Shown here: positions 36,101-46,122 of the stretch, in pieces
Position numbering within the stretch: the stretch's first letter is position 1
How the letters are laid out: every line of letters starts with the position of its first letter
NCBI GenBank assembly: GCA_945487035.1
Contig: CALYTI010000014.1
Span: 1-46,122, forward strand
DNA from: an uncultured Bacteroidales bacterium
GTDB lineage: Bacteria; Bacteroidota; Bacteroidia; Bacteroidales; UBA932
Direction of reading: 5' to 3'
DNA length: 46,122 nt
Program-made: the position numbers and the translations under genes
Notes under the pieces: model-generated
The model's input: the letters and a program-made list of their open reading frames with translations, nothing else
What the model was told of the DNA's origin: nothing
Database searches by the model: none

Positions 36101-36181
36101 GAGGTTACAAACATGGGTGTTGACAAGGGCTCATTCCCTACTTCCAAGAAGGTTGTTGCGGGTGTTAGCGTTACATTCTAA
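33122..36181 (+). CDS. susC: SusC-like TonB-dependent outer-membrane glycan transporter
   Basis: A 1019-residue SusC-family receptor. A signal peptide (ALLILGCLNLSAQ) leads into a carboxypeptidase-regulatory-like domain (VFDENNIPMIGVSVIEKGT...FSFIGY). The plug domain starts LDEVVVVGYGVQKK and contains GVQVFTSSARPGASPSIRVRG and LVVVDGRIG. A long beta-barrel follows and ends in a terminal Phe strand (GVSVTF). It imports oligosaccharides across the outer membrane with energy from TonB/ExbBD and pairs with the SusD-like lid encoded 19 bp downstream. Its strong, uniform codon use (CTC, GAG, AAG, GGT) suggests high expression. Confidence 0.97.
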   Translation: MRTKLINQGMKAVLCTALLILGCLNLSAQGRLSANGTVFDENNIPMIGVSVIEKGTQNGVMTDIDGKWSLDVAKGAILEFSFIGYTTVDLPAAAGMSLQMKVDTRLLDEVVVVGYGVQKKSSLTGSVSQVKSEDITGRTINNPAQALQGKTSGVQVFTSSARPGASPSIRVRGIGSNGSSDPLVVVDGRIGSLAGIDPNDIESMEVLKDGASAAIYGAEAGNGVILVTTRKGKGDGKITYDYQYTGQSLARVPQMMNAEQFIDYYSEAGLISLEQFYNNWDFETNTDWTKVGFENSNMQRHNMTFSAGDMNRSIYVSGSYLYNDGIVAGGKDFYERLTGMVNASWKIKPWLEIGTNNQIEYYKGSSVSEGSEYGSYLLAVLNLDPLTKPLYSVDNLPKHMADIYYGDHAPMLGDGKGNVYGVSNFNTSENQNPLIMRDASDNDSRGFNINGTTFINFMPIKGLTVTSRLGYRLSSSESYSVGHDYYANAMHHQNYISVNASSSASTYWQWENFLNYNKSFNGHDFGVMLGTSFTESRSFGVSGGKHGTETDLGFKKDDPLFLFFAYATANAEDDISGGEAMFSRKNSYFGRLNYEYKGKYLLQASLRADAADSSVLPVETRWGYFPAVSAGWVISNEDFMMDTKSWLSHLKFRASWGQNGSLSSLGGYRYATVIGGTGSYPTGNGTEYIDGYAPSATGNKELKWETSEQTNIGIDSRFLNNRLSFSADWFLKNTKDLIVTGITPSTIVGNAASPVNAGNISNTGLEFEIGWQDHIGDFSYGIRGNLSTLKNKVTYIHETLDAIDGQSFHTYGAITRFEVGKPAWYFYGYKFTGIDEATGNPTFADLTDDGSITDADKTMIGKGIADMTYGITLTAAWKGLDLIIFGTGSYGADIYSCLNRPDYTLNKLTYFVEDRWTPSHTKASMPRAGATDMDKYYTSSASVFDGSYFKIKQIQLGYTFPQKWMKTIKVSNLRVYASLDDFFTFSDYPGFDPEVTNMGVDKGSFPTSKKVVAGVSVTF

Positions 36182-36200
36182 CCATATAAATAATACAGAA

Positions 36201-37754
36201 ATGAAAGCAAAGAATATAATATTGGCTCTTGCTGCGACCGCTGTCGCATTGAGTTCATGCAACAAGCTGCTGGATATCCCTCAGCACGGAGTGCAGAACT
36301 ATGAGACCTACTATCAGACTGATGAGGAAGCTGAGTCTGCAATCGTTGCCTGCTACATCCAGGTAAAGGGCAATGAGATGAACTATGTACTTGGTAAGAA
36401 CATGCTTACCGACGATTTCTGGGCAGGCGGTGGCGGACGTAACGACAACGCTGACCTCGAAGGACTTAACGAGTTCACATTTAACATAGACCAGGGATAC
36501 CTTGAGGGTATGTTCACTTCATATTACGGTATCATCTATAAAGCTAACGTCGTTCTCGGACACGTTCCTGAAGAAACAGATGTTCAGCTTCGCGCAAGAG
36601 CTGAGGCAAAGGTATTCCGCGCATGGTCATACTTCGAACTCATCTCGATGTGGGGCAATCCGCCACTCGTAGACCACGAACTTGATCCATCTGAGTATCA
36701 TAAGCCAAACGGAACGACTGAGGAACTATGGGCACTTGTTGAAAAGGATCTCACAGAAGCCATCAACTCTGGTTTCCTCACAGAAAAAGCAAATGCTGAT
36801 GACAAGACCTGGAGAATCACAAAGCAGTTCGCACAGGCACTTCTCGGAAAGGCTTATCTCTGGCAGAATAAGTACGAGAAGGCAGCTGCTGAGTTCGACA
36901 AGATCATCGAGAGCGGCCTCTATAGACTCTACGATGACTATGAAAATGTTATCGCATTTACAGCAAAGCAGAACTGTGAGAGCATGTTCGAGAGCATCAA
37001 GATCTCAGACCCGAACAATGTCTGGAACAACTGGGGAATGCTCCACCTCATGATTCATTACCGTACTGACGCGCTCGCTGACAACTGCTGCCAGAATGCA
37101 GGTCTTGCAGGTCTCGGATGGGGTTTCCTCAGTCCACAGAAGACCCTCTACAACGATTTCGTAGCAGTAGAAGGTGTTGACGGATATCGTCTCAACGCCA
37201 CTATGAAGACTTGGGAGCAGATGGTCGACATGGGGATCAACGTGAAGGAAGGCAAAACTATCATCAACGAGGGTTACTTCATGTGGAAGACCAGAATCAC
37301 CGCTGAGCAGGTTCCCGCTGCCGGTAACAACTTCGTAGACGACAACAATCCGCGCTGGATGCGTTATGCTGAGGTTCTCCTCTGCGCTGCCGAGGCTCAT
37401 TTCGAGGCTGGCAACCAGAGCAAGGCTGACGAGTACATGAACATGATTCGTACACGCGCAAAGGCACCTACAAAGACCGGTTACACTCAGGATGAGATCA
37501 GAAGAGAAAAGAGAATCGAGCTCTGTCATGAGGGCACACGTTTCCAGGACCTCCTCCGTTGGGGCATCGCTGAGGATAGGATGAAGGATCAGGGTGCTTA
37601 CTGCCCACTTCTCAACCACAATGGTCAGGTTGAGGAGAAGGTATACAACACAGACAAGGCTAAGTTCGGTTTCAAACCTAAGCACAATCTCCTTCCTTAC
37701 CCGGGAACCGAGATCCGTCTCAATCCTAACATCAAGCAGAATCCAGGTTGGTAG
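36201..37754 (+). CDS. susD: SusD-like surface glycan-binding lipoprotein
   Basis: A 517-residue RagB/SusD-family lipoprotein (MKAKNIILALAATAVALSSC, lipobox Cys20). The SusD landmarks are present: LLDIPQHGVQNYETYYQTDE after the lipobox, the helical TPR-like region ARAEAKVFRAWSYFELISMWGNPPLV, LLGKAYLWQNKYEKAAAEFD, WMRYAEVLLCAAEAHFEAGN, IRREKRIELCHEGTRFQDLL and the C-terminal LLPYPGTEIRLNPN. The frame is open upstream into susC, but the ATG at 36201 starts the signal peptide. SusD caps the SusC barrel and captures the glycan. Confidence 0.96.
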   Translation: MKAKNIILALAATAVALSSCNKLLDIPQHGVQNYETYYQTDEEAESAIVACYIQVKGNEMNYVLGKNMLTDDFWAGGGGRNDNADLEGLNEFTFNIDQGYLEGMFTSYYGIIYKANVVLGHVPEETDVQLRARAEAKVFRAWSYFELISMWGNPPLVDHELDPSEYHKPNGTTEELWALVEKDLTEAINSGFLTEKANADDKTWRITKQFAQALLGKAYLWQNKYEKAAAEFDKIIESGLYRLYDDYENVIAFTAKQNCESMFESIKISDPNNVWNNWGMLHLMIHYRTDALADNCCQNAGLAGLGWGFLSPQKTLYNDFVAVEGVDGYRLNATMKTWEQMVDMGINVKEGKTIINEGYFMWKTRITAEQVPAAGNNFVDDNNPRWMRYAEVLLCAAEAHFEAGNQSKADEYMNMIRTRAKAPTKTGYTQDEIRREKRIELCHEGTRFQDLLRWGIAEDRMKDQGAYCPLLNHNGQVEEKVYNTDKAKFGFKPKHNLLPYPGTEIRLNPNIKQNPGW

Positions 37755-37783
37755 TAAACAGTAACATAATACAAGAAAATATT

Positions 37784-39739
37784 ATGAAACTTATCTATAA
37801 AATATTTGCTGTAGCAGCCTCTATCCTGGCACTCAGCTCTTGCGTAGAAAGCGCAATCGGGCCTATGACAGGCAAATACGAGAAGCCGGTTGTATATGAA
37901 ATGAACACACTCGCTTCACAGTCTGTCGAAAAGGGCGACAAGTACCGTACATTCACTGTCGAGCTCAGCGGTGACAACGCTTCAATGATATTGAAGATGG
38001 TAAGCGACAAGTACTTCCTTGCTGACGGCAGCTACACTCCGGCTCCGGCGGATCAGGCAAAGAAGAACACCTATATCGTAGGCAACGGTGGTACAACATT
38101 CAACAACATTCCTGTTGAAACAGGTTCCATCAAGGTGGCTCAGGGCGAAGGAACGTATTCATTCGCCGGTATGCTCTGGCTTGCTGACGAGTCTGTAATC
38201 GAGATCAAGAGCACTGTCGCTCTCGTTTACGAGGCTGATCCGGAGCCTGTAAAGCTCAGCACAGTACTTTCTGCCACAAGCAATCTTGCAAACGGTTCCC
38301 AGACAGTTACAATGCAGCTGGCTCAAGACGGAATCTATTCAGAAATGGACATGAACACTTGGCAGACAATCTGGCACGGAGAAGGAAATTACCTTGCCAT
38401 CGATCTCTATAGTGCCGACGGCTATCTCCACGAAGGAACATATTCTGCATCAGCCGAAGGAGGAGTTGTAGCTGAAGGCCAGTTCGGAATCGGCTACGAC
38501 ACTACTGTAGACTTTGGATGGGGACCTATGGAGATGAAAGACTGGGGTACATGCTGGTGGAGCGTTTCCAACGGTGCGGCAACAGCAAAGAAGATTCTCG
38601 AAGGAACTGTAAACGTTTCCAAGAAGGGCAGCAAATGGGTCATCGAACTCATCAGCGGCGAAGGAAAGGGCATGATTTGGGCTAAGTTCGAGGGTGCTAT
38701 CGACGCTCTTACCGACCCTGCTCTCGGTGGTGGCGGAAACGTTGATGACACTGATTATGTCGAGCTGACTAAGCTCCTCTCAGCTACAAAGAACCAGGGA
38801 CTTCTTACCATCAACATGGCTCAGGACGGAATATCATCTACAACCGATCCGAACACATGGCAGACTATATGGGAAGGAGAAGGCAATTATCTTGCGGCTG
38901 ACATCTACAGCGCAGATGGAAAGCTTTACACCGGTGAGTACAAGGCCTGTGCTGTAGGCGGAGTTGTCGGTGAAGGCGAATTCGGAATCGGTTATGACAC
39001 TACTGTAGACTGGGGATGGGGACCTATGGAGATGAAAGACTGGGGTACATGCTGGTGGACTGTTGCTGATGGCGCGACAAGCGCAGAAAAGGTTCTTGAC
39101 GGAACGATGACTGTCGCAATGGAAGGAGACAATGTCGTGATAAAGCTGAAATCTTCTGTAGTGAATGCTAAATTCACTTATCCAGTAGCACAGTTCGTTG
39201 ACGGTACTGGCGCTCCTATCGAAGTAGTAAACCTTGGTGGTGGCGAAGGACCTAACCCTGCCCCTGACTACACTGAATTCACTAAACTTCTGATAGTCCA
39301 GCCTAATCAGGGATATAATGAAAGCGGACAGCCTACAGGAGAGTACACATCATTCACTCTTAAGGTAGGTACAGACGGAATGTACACGGAAGTCGTAAAC
39401 AACGGATGGTATGACGAGACCAAGATCAAGGGCACAGGACAGGTACTTTCTATTGACTTCTACACTGCAGACGGCACAGTGGCTGCAGGAACATACACAG
39501 CATGTGAAGTAGGAGGAACAATCAATGAAGGCGAATTCGGTATCGGATATGATGTCGAGATGTGGGGACAGCAGATGGTATGGGGTACTTGCGTGACACC
39601 ATACGAAAGTGATACAGCAGGAACTATCGCGAAGGTGACAGACGGCACGGTCGCTGTCGAAATTTCCGGAGATGTATATACGATCACACTGGAAAGCAGC
39701 AATATAAATGCACAATACATTGGTAGTTTGACTCTTTAA
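37784..39739 (+). CDS. SusE/F-position surface lipoprotein with three repeated domains
   Basis: A 651-residue lipoprotein (MKLIYKIFAVAASILALSSC, Cys20) in the SusE/F position directly after susD. After an N-terminal strand-rich domain come three homologous units, at nucleotides about 38263-38740, 38758-39190 and 39277-39735. Units 1 and 2 share FGIGYDTTVD-GWGPMEMKDW and TWQTIW-GEGNYLA; unit 3 is more diverged (FGIGYDVEMWGQQMVWGTC). Conserved Trp residues suggest carbohydrate contacts. No family name was recognised beyond its position. The likely job is surface glycan binding. A strong palindrome lies directly after its stop. Confidence 0.75.
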   Translation: MKLIYKIFAVAASILALSSCVESAIGPMTGKYEKPVVYEMNTLASQSVEKGDKYRTFTVELSGDNASMILKMVSDKYFLADGSYTPAPADQAKKNTYIVGNGGTTFNNIPVETGSIKVAQGEGTYSFAGMLWLADESVIEIKSTVALVYEADPEPVKLSTVLSATSNLANGSQTVTMQLAQDGIYSEMDMNTWQTIWHGEGNYLAIDLYSADGYLHEGTYSASAEGGVVAEGQFGIGYDTTVDFGWGPMEMKDWGTCWWSVSNGAATAKKILEGTVNVSKKGSKWVIELISGEGKGMIWAKFEGAIDALTDPALGGGGNVDDTDYVELTKLLSATKNQGLLTINMAQDGISSTTDPNTWQTIWEGEGNYLAADIYSADGKLYTGEYKACAVGGVVGEGEFGIGYDTTVDWGWGPMEMKDWGTCWWTVADGATSAEKVLDGTMTVAMEGDNVVIKLKSSVVNAKFTYPVAQFVDGTGAPIEVVNLGGGEGPNPAPDYTEFTKLLIVQPNQGYNESGQPTGEYTSFTLKVGTDGMYTEVVNNGWYDETKIKGTGQVLSIDFYTADGTVAAGTYTACEVGGTINEGEFGIGYDVEMWGQQMVWGTCVTPYESDTAGTIAKVTDGTVAVEISGDVYTITLESSNINAQYIGSLTL

Positions 39740-39746
39740 TCTTATC

Positions 39747-39779
39747 ATTGGAAGCAGGTCAGACTGACCTGCTTCCAAT
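39747..39779. terminator. Perfect 33-bp palindrome inside the operon
   Basis: ATTGGAAGCAGGTCAG and its exact complement flank a single A, giving a stem of up to 16 bp between the SusE/F-like gene and the first CE1 esterase. No T tract follows. It could be a partial terminator or an mRNA 3'-end stabiliser that makes the SusCD part more abundant than the enzymes downstream. Confidence 0.6.
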
Positions 39780-39792
39780 ATATCTGAAAACC

Positions 39793-42154
<2,362 letters not shown>

Positions 42155-42155
<1 letters not shown>

Positions 42156-43375
42156 TGATTAAAAGAATATCTGTACTATTGTCTTCTCTGTTGCTCCTGT
42201 GGGCATGCGGAGGAGACAATATTACTCCGGAAGATCAGATTCCTACAGGATTTGATTTCAATCTGGTGACCATAGAAAACGTATCTGAGCCAAGCGAGGA
42301 AGGCCTGAGGACAATCGTCCTCAATTTCAAGGACAAGGAAGGCAATGCTCTGAAACTTACTGCCTTGAGCTGGTACTGCCATCTCGAGACAGGCAAATAC
42401 GAAATAGCCCCTGAGCCTGATTCAAAGCATAAGGCTTCTGTAGAGCTCTCACTCGGAAATGAAAAGCTTAATGTCAAGGGAGGTTCCATCGCGGTCAGCA
42501 AATGGAACTACGAGTATGACATCAAGTTCACCATTGAAACCGATAAGGGGAAGTTCACAGGAATCGCCGACAACAAGAAGTTATATTTCGAGACACAGCA
42601 ATATAGTTCGCTTAAAACTGGAGCTAACGAAATCTATCAGAAGGACCTCACTGTCAAAAGCGACCTGATGAATACAAGTGTCAAGTATTCGATATATCTT
42701 CCGGAAAGCTACGACGGAACGAAGAAATATCCGGTGCTTTACATGCTCCATGGATACGGTGGCAACAACAACGACTGGCTTCAGGACAACACAGGCAGCA
42801 TCTGGGCTGGCGGCGGAACCATGCCTGCATACGCAAGGGAATATGCAGAGAAGACCGGCAAGGAGCTGATCATCGTGGCTCCGGACGGAGGAAACAACTT
42901 CTACTGTGACGGCTATAACGGCGGTCCTAAGTACATGTCATTCTTCTTCCAGGAGTTCATTCCTTACATCGAGTCGACCTATGCCATCAAGGCTGAGAAG
43001 AAGTCGCGCGCGATCGGAGGTCTTTCAATGGGAGGATATGGCTCGCTCTACTACGGAACCCTCCACCCGGAGATGTTCTGCTACGTGTATGCATGTTCTG
43101 CTGCGATAAGTGTCGGAATGGCAGGAGCGGACCCAGCCAAGCTTATAGCCGATGCTGTGAGCGCTGGCAGAACCGACGAACTGCCAGGATTCACACTCGA
43201 GATCGGAACTGAAGATACGACTGTACTTCCGTCCACCAACGAGCAGTTCGTCAATACTCTTGCTGGCTATGGCATTCCATTCGAGTACATAACACGCCCG
43301 GGTGGACACGACTGGCCATTCTGGAATGCATGTAGTCCGAAGATCATCCACAAGGTAATGACAATTTTTGAATAA
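42155..43375 (+). CDS. CE1-type esterase lipoprotein, third of three
   Basis: A 406-residue lipoprotein (MIKRISVLLSSLLLLWAC, Cys18), unlike its two soluble secreted neighbours. Residues about 25-150 form an unrecognised beta-rich N-terminal domain (WYCHLETGKYEIAPEPDSKH). The esterase domain has KYPVLYMLHGYGGNNNDW, AIGGLSMGGYGSLYYG (nucleophile Ser), EIGTEDTTVLPS (acid region) and RPGGHDWPFWNAC (catalytic His). The membrane anchor suggests it works at the cell surface while the others act in the periplasm or outside. It overlaps the previous gene by one base. Confidence 0.88.
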
Positions 43376-43391
43376 CAATAGATAACGACTA

Positions 43392-45728
43392 ATGAAGAGA
43401 ATCTTTGCAATCGGAGCATTGCTCCTAGGTTCTGTGGCTATGTTCGCACAGCCACAGCTGACAAAAGACAACATCGACGAGGTTGTGGCAGCCATGACAC
43501 TCGAAGAGAAGGCAACCCTGCTCGTAGGTAGCGGTTGGGGTAGCATGACAGCAGGCAGTATGACTGCTTCCGCAACTGCCCTCGTACCGGGTGCAGCAGG
43601 TACAACACGTTCTGTCGAGCGCCTTGGAATTCCTTCTACTGTCCTCGCGGACGGTCCTGCAGGTCTCCGCATTTCTCCTATACGCGACAACGATCCGAAC
43701 ACTTATTTCTGTACAGGTTTCCCTGTAGGTACCGTTCTCGCAAGTATGTGGGACACCGAGCGTGTTGAAGAGCTCACCACAGCAATGGGTAACGAGGTTC
43801 TAGAGTATGGTGCTGACGTTCTCCTCGCTCCAGGTATGAACCTTCACAGAAACCCTCTCTGCGGAAGAAACTTCGAGTATTTCTCAGAGGACCCTTTCCT
43901 TACCGGTAAGACTGCCGCCGCATACATCAATGGTATCCAGAGCAACGGTGTCGGCGTGAGCGTAAAGCACTTCGCTGCCAACAACCAGGAGGTTAACCGT
44001 ATGGAGAATGACTCACGCGTGAGCCAGCGTGCGCTTCGTGAGCTCTATCTCAAGGGATTTGAGATTGCCGTAAAGGAGGCTGATCCTTGGACAGTGATGT
44101 CATCATACAACAAGATCAACGGCGAGTACAGTCAGCAGTCACATGGTCTCCTTACTACAATTCTTCGTGACGAGTGGGGATTCGACGGTATTGTAATGAC
44201 AGACTGGGGAACAAAGGAAGGTACCGTAAAGGCTGTCAACGCCGGTAATGACCTCATGGAGCCAGGTATGCAGGTTGAGATCGACCGCATCATCGCTGCG
44301 GTGAAGGCCGGTGAGATCTCTCAGGAGCAGCTCGACAAGAATGTTCGCAACATGCTCACATACATCGTTAAGACTCCACGCTTCAACAAGTATCAGTATT
44401 CAAACAAGCCTGAGATCGAGGCTCACGCCAAGCTCGTTCGCGAGGCAGCTCCTGAGGGAATGGTTCTCCTCGAGAACAACGGCGTCCTCCCGCTGAAGGA
44501 TGTGAAGAAGGTCGCTCTCTACGGTACAGGTTCATATGACTTCATCGCTGGCGGTACAGGCTCCGGCAATGTAAACAAGCCTTATATCCGCAACGTCGCT
44601 GAGGGCTTGACTGTCAATGGTCTGGAAGTCAATCCGGCTATCCAGGAATGGTATGAGCAGTATATCACCTACTCAAAGACTTCACTCAAGAACAATGGAG
44701 CAGGCGGCATCCTCCTCGGTGATCCTGTAATATCTGAAATGGCTGTAAGCCGCGAGTTTATCGAAAAGATGGAGCCAGTGACAGACATCGCCATCTTCAC
44801 ACTTTCAAGAAATGCAGGTGAAGGCGGAGACCGCTATGCACTCGACGGAGACTGGACACTCACCGGACAGGAGCGCGAGCTCATCCAGACGCTTGCAGAC
44901 GTGTATCACGCAGCAGGAAAGCAGTTCGTAGTGGTCCTCAACATCGGAGGAGTGATCGAGACTGCATCGTGGAAGCATATTCCGGATGCAATCCTCCTTG
45001 CCTGGACTCCGGGACAGGAGGGTGGATATGCCGTTGCAGACATCCTCTGCGGAAAGGCAAACCCTTCAGGTAAACTTCCTATGACCTTCCCTGTAAGCTA
45101 TCTTGACATACCGTCTTCCGCAAACTTCCCTTATAACTACAAGAAGACTCAGATCGGAGACTGGGATTTCCTCTGGGGCGGCAAGAAGAAGCAGCAGAGA
45201 TGCGTGGACTATACGGAATACAACGAAGGCATCTACGTAGGCTACAGATATTTCCAGACAGCTGGTGCACCAGTATCCTATCCTTTCGGATATGGAAAAT
45301 CTTACACCACTTTCGAGTACAGCAAGCCTGCCGTAAAGGCAACAGACAAGGGATTCACAGCTACAATCACAGTGAAGAACACCGGTACTGTCGCAGGTAA
45401 GGAGTCCGTACAGCTTTATGTTGCAGCTCCTGCAGGAGGCCTTGAGAAGCCTGCATTCGAGCTTAAGGGCTTTGCAAAGACCAAGGAACTTGCTCCTGGC
45501 GAGTCCCAGACCCTCACAATCGATGTATGCAAATATACTCTAGCGTCATTCAACGAAGCGAACTCAGCTTGGGAGACTGCCGCCGGTACATATAAGGTAA
45601 TGTTCGGTGCTAATGCTGCCGACATCCGCGGCACTGGCGTATACAAGCTCAAGAAGGCAGAAAGCTGGAAGGTAAACAATGTCCTCGCTCCGGCTCAGCT
45701 TATCAATGAACTGACACTTCAGAAGTAA
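43392..45728 (+). CDS. Glycoside hydrolase family 3 beta-glucosidase/xylosidase
   Basis: A 778-residue secreted GH3 enzyme (signal peptide ending SVAMFAQ). The (beta/alpha)8 domain has SVKHFAANNQE (Lys192-His193 substrate site) and GFDGIVMTDWG, whose Asp271 is the catalytic nucleophile. The second alpha/beta domain begins GMVLLENNGVLPLK and carries the acid/base region near NAGEGGDRYALDGDWTL. A fibronectin-III-like C-terminal domain ends the protein (YPFGYGKSYTTFEYS, LELAPGESQTLT-like block). It cleaves non-reducing-end beta-glucosyl, xylosyl or related residues; specificity cannot be set from motifs alone. It lies 16 bp after the third esterase, consistent with final trimming of de-esterified oligosaccharides. 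Confidence 0.95.
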   Translation: MKRIFAIGALLLGSVAMFAQPQLTKDNIDEVVAAMTLEEKATLLVGSGWGSMTAGSMTASATALVPGAAGTTRSVERLGIPSTVLADGPAGLRISPIRDNDPNTYFCTGFPVGTVLASMWDTERVEELTTAMGNEVLEYGADVLLAPGMNLHRNPLCGRNFEYFSEDPFLTGKTAAAYINGIQSNGVGVSVKHFAANNQEVNRMENDSRVSQRALRELYLKGFEIAVKEADPWTVMSSYNKINGEYSQQSHGLLTTILRDEWGFDGIVMTDWGTKEGTVKAVNAGNDLMEPGMQVEIDRIIAAVKAGEISQEQLDKNVRNMLTYIVKTPRFNKYQYSNKPEIEAHAKLVREAAPEGMVLLENNGVLPLKDVKKVALYGTGSYDFIAGGTGSGNVNKPYIRNVAEGLTVNGLEVNPAIQEWYEQYITYSKTSLKNNGAGGILLGDPVISEMAVSREFIEKMEPVTDIAIFTLSRNAGEGGDRYALDGDWTLTGQERELIQTLADVYHAAGKQFVVVLNIGGVIETASWKHIPDAILLAWTPGQEGGYAVADILCGKANPSGKLPMTFPVSYLDIPSSANFPYNYKKTQIGDWDFLWGGKKKQQRCVDYTEYNEGIYVGYRYFQTAGAPVSYPFGYGKSYTTFEYSKPAVKATDKGFTATITVKNTGTVAGKESVQLYVAAPAGGLEKPAFELKGFAKTKELAPGESQTLTIDVCKYTLASFNEANSAWETAAGTYKVMFGANAADIRGTGVYKLKKAESWKVNNVLAPAQLINELTLQK

Positions 45729-45734
45729 TACACT

Positions 45735-46122
45735 ATGAAACGATTTATCATCATTGCTGCGTCCCTGCTATGGGGCGCAGCTTTGTTCGCTCAGGAACTT
45801 GTCATCAGAATCGATGATATGGGAGCGCTGCATTCCGTAAATACAGCCAGCATAGACACATATCAGAACGGCATAGCCAAATCTGTCGAGGTGCTTGCCG
45901 TGGGAGCCTGGTTCCCGGAGGCAGTGAAGATGCTGAAGGAGAATCCCGGACTTGATGTAGGTGTACATCTTGCCATCACAAGCGAATGGGAGAACGTAAA
46001 GTGGAGACCACTTACAGACTGTCCCAGCCTTGTGGATGAGAACGGCTACTTCTTCCCAATGATGGGCCCGAATCCAGCATATCCGGGACAGTCCGTAATG
46101 GAAAACGCATCGAAGTTTGACA
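45735..46122 (+). CDS. ChbG/YdjC-family deacetylase, partial (cut by window edge)
   Basis: The first 129 codons of a second secreted deacetylase (MKRFIIIAASLLWGAALFAQ signal peptide), 6 bp after the GH3 gene. It has LVIRIDDMGALHSVNTA (metal/catalytic Asp pair) and GVHLAITSEW, and matches the protein at 26376-27230 at roughly four of five positions. The homology shows that the end is missing only because the window stops. Having one copy at each end of the locus, one with the regulator and one with the enzymes, suggests a duplication kept for different timing or location. Confidence 0.9.
   Translation, partial: MKRFIIIAASLLWGAALFAQELVIRIDDMGALHSVNTASIDTYQNGIAKSVEVLAVGAWFPEAVKMLKENPGLDVGVHLAITSEWENVKWRPLTDCPSLVDENGYFFPMMGPNPAYPGQSVMENASKFD

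Overview
The window looks like a chromosomal segment of an uncultured or gut/rumen-type member of the Bacteroidales. The evidence is a SusC/SusD pair, a one-piece hybrid two-component regulator, a DUF3575/DUF5119/fimbrillin pilus operon, many Cys-lipobox lipoproteins, A-rich leaders instead of Shine-Dalgarno sites, and TAnnTTTG-type -7 promoter boxes. I cannot name genus or species from the sequence alone. No rRNA, tRNA, CRISPR array or integrase was recognised.

Region 1 (1-8906, plus strand) is an AT-richer, tightly packed restriction/defence operon. It encodes a shortened PD-(D/E)XK-like protein, a C5-cytosine DNA methyltransferase, a MORC-like GHKL ATPase, a Z1-domain helicase-like ATPase, a DUF4420 PD-(D/E)XK nuclease and an AIPR protein. 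This gene set matches the MORC/Z1 restriction modules described from comparative genomics. It abuts a decapitated Sau3AI/MutH-type nuclease gene (8945-9151, minus).

Region 2 (8907-10943) is a decay zone. Two about 163-bp palindromic direct repeats, exactly 1370 bp apart, bracket a broken DUF1016 (YhcG-type) nuclease gene.

Region 3 (10944-15093) carries an alpha/beta hydrolase and, convergent to it, a two-gene operon of an FAD-dependent phytoene-desaturase-like oxidoreductase and a GH3-auxin-type acyl-adenylating enzyme.

Region 4 (15433-24586, minus strand) is a seven-gene Bacteroidales type V pilus-like operon. It runs from a DUF3575 outer-membrane protein through a DUF5119 lipoprotein and a major-fimbrillin-like lipoprotein to four accessory or tip-like lipoproteins. 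A hairpin sits just after the major-subunit candidate, and a strong promoter candidate lies upstream of the operon.

Region 5 (24798-26375) holds a RAYT-type (REP-associated tyrosine) transposase gene. It is flanked by head-in inverted copies of an intergenic hairpin repeat; a third copy lies at 15276 after the pilus operon.

Region 6 (26376-46122) is a polysaccharide utilisation locus. On the minus strand are the hybrid two-component regulator and a ChbG/YdjC deacetylase. On the plus strand are a type-B carboxylesterase, SusC, SusD, a SusE/F-like three-repeat lipoprotein, three consecutive CE1-type esterases, a GH3 beta-glycosidase and a second ChbG/YdjC deacetylase cut by the window edge. 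The divergent control region carries four TGAAC half-sites spaced 20-21 bp apart, a plausible regulator operator. The esterase-rich content suggests an acylated hemicellulose substrate such as feruloylated or acetylated xylan; this is inference.
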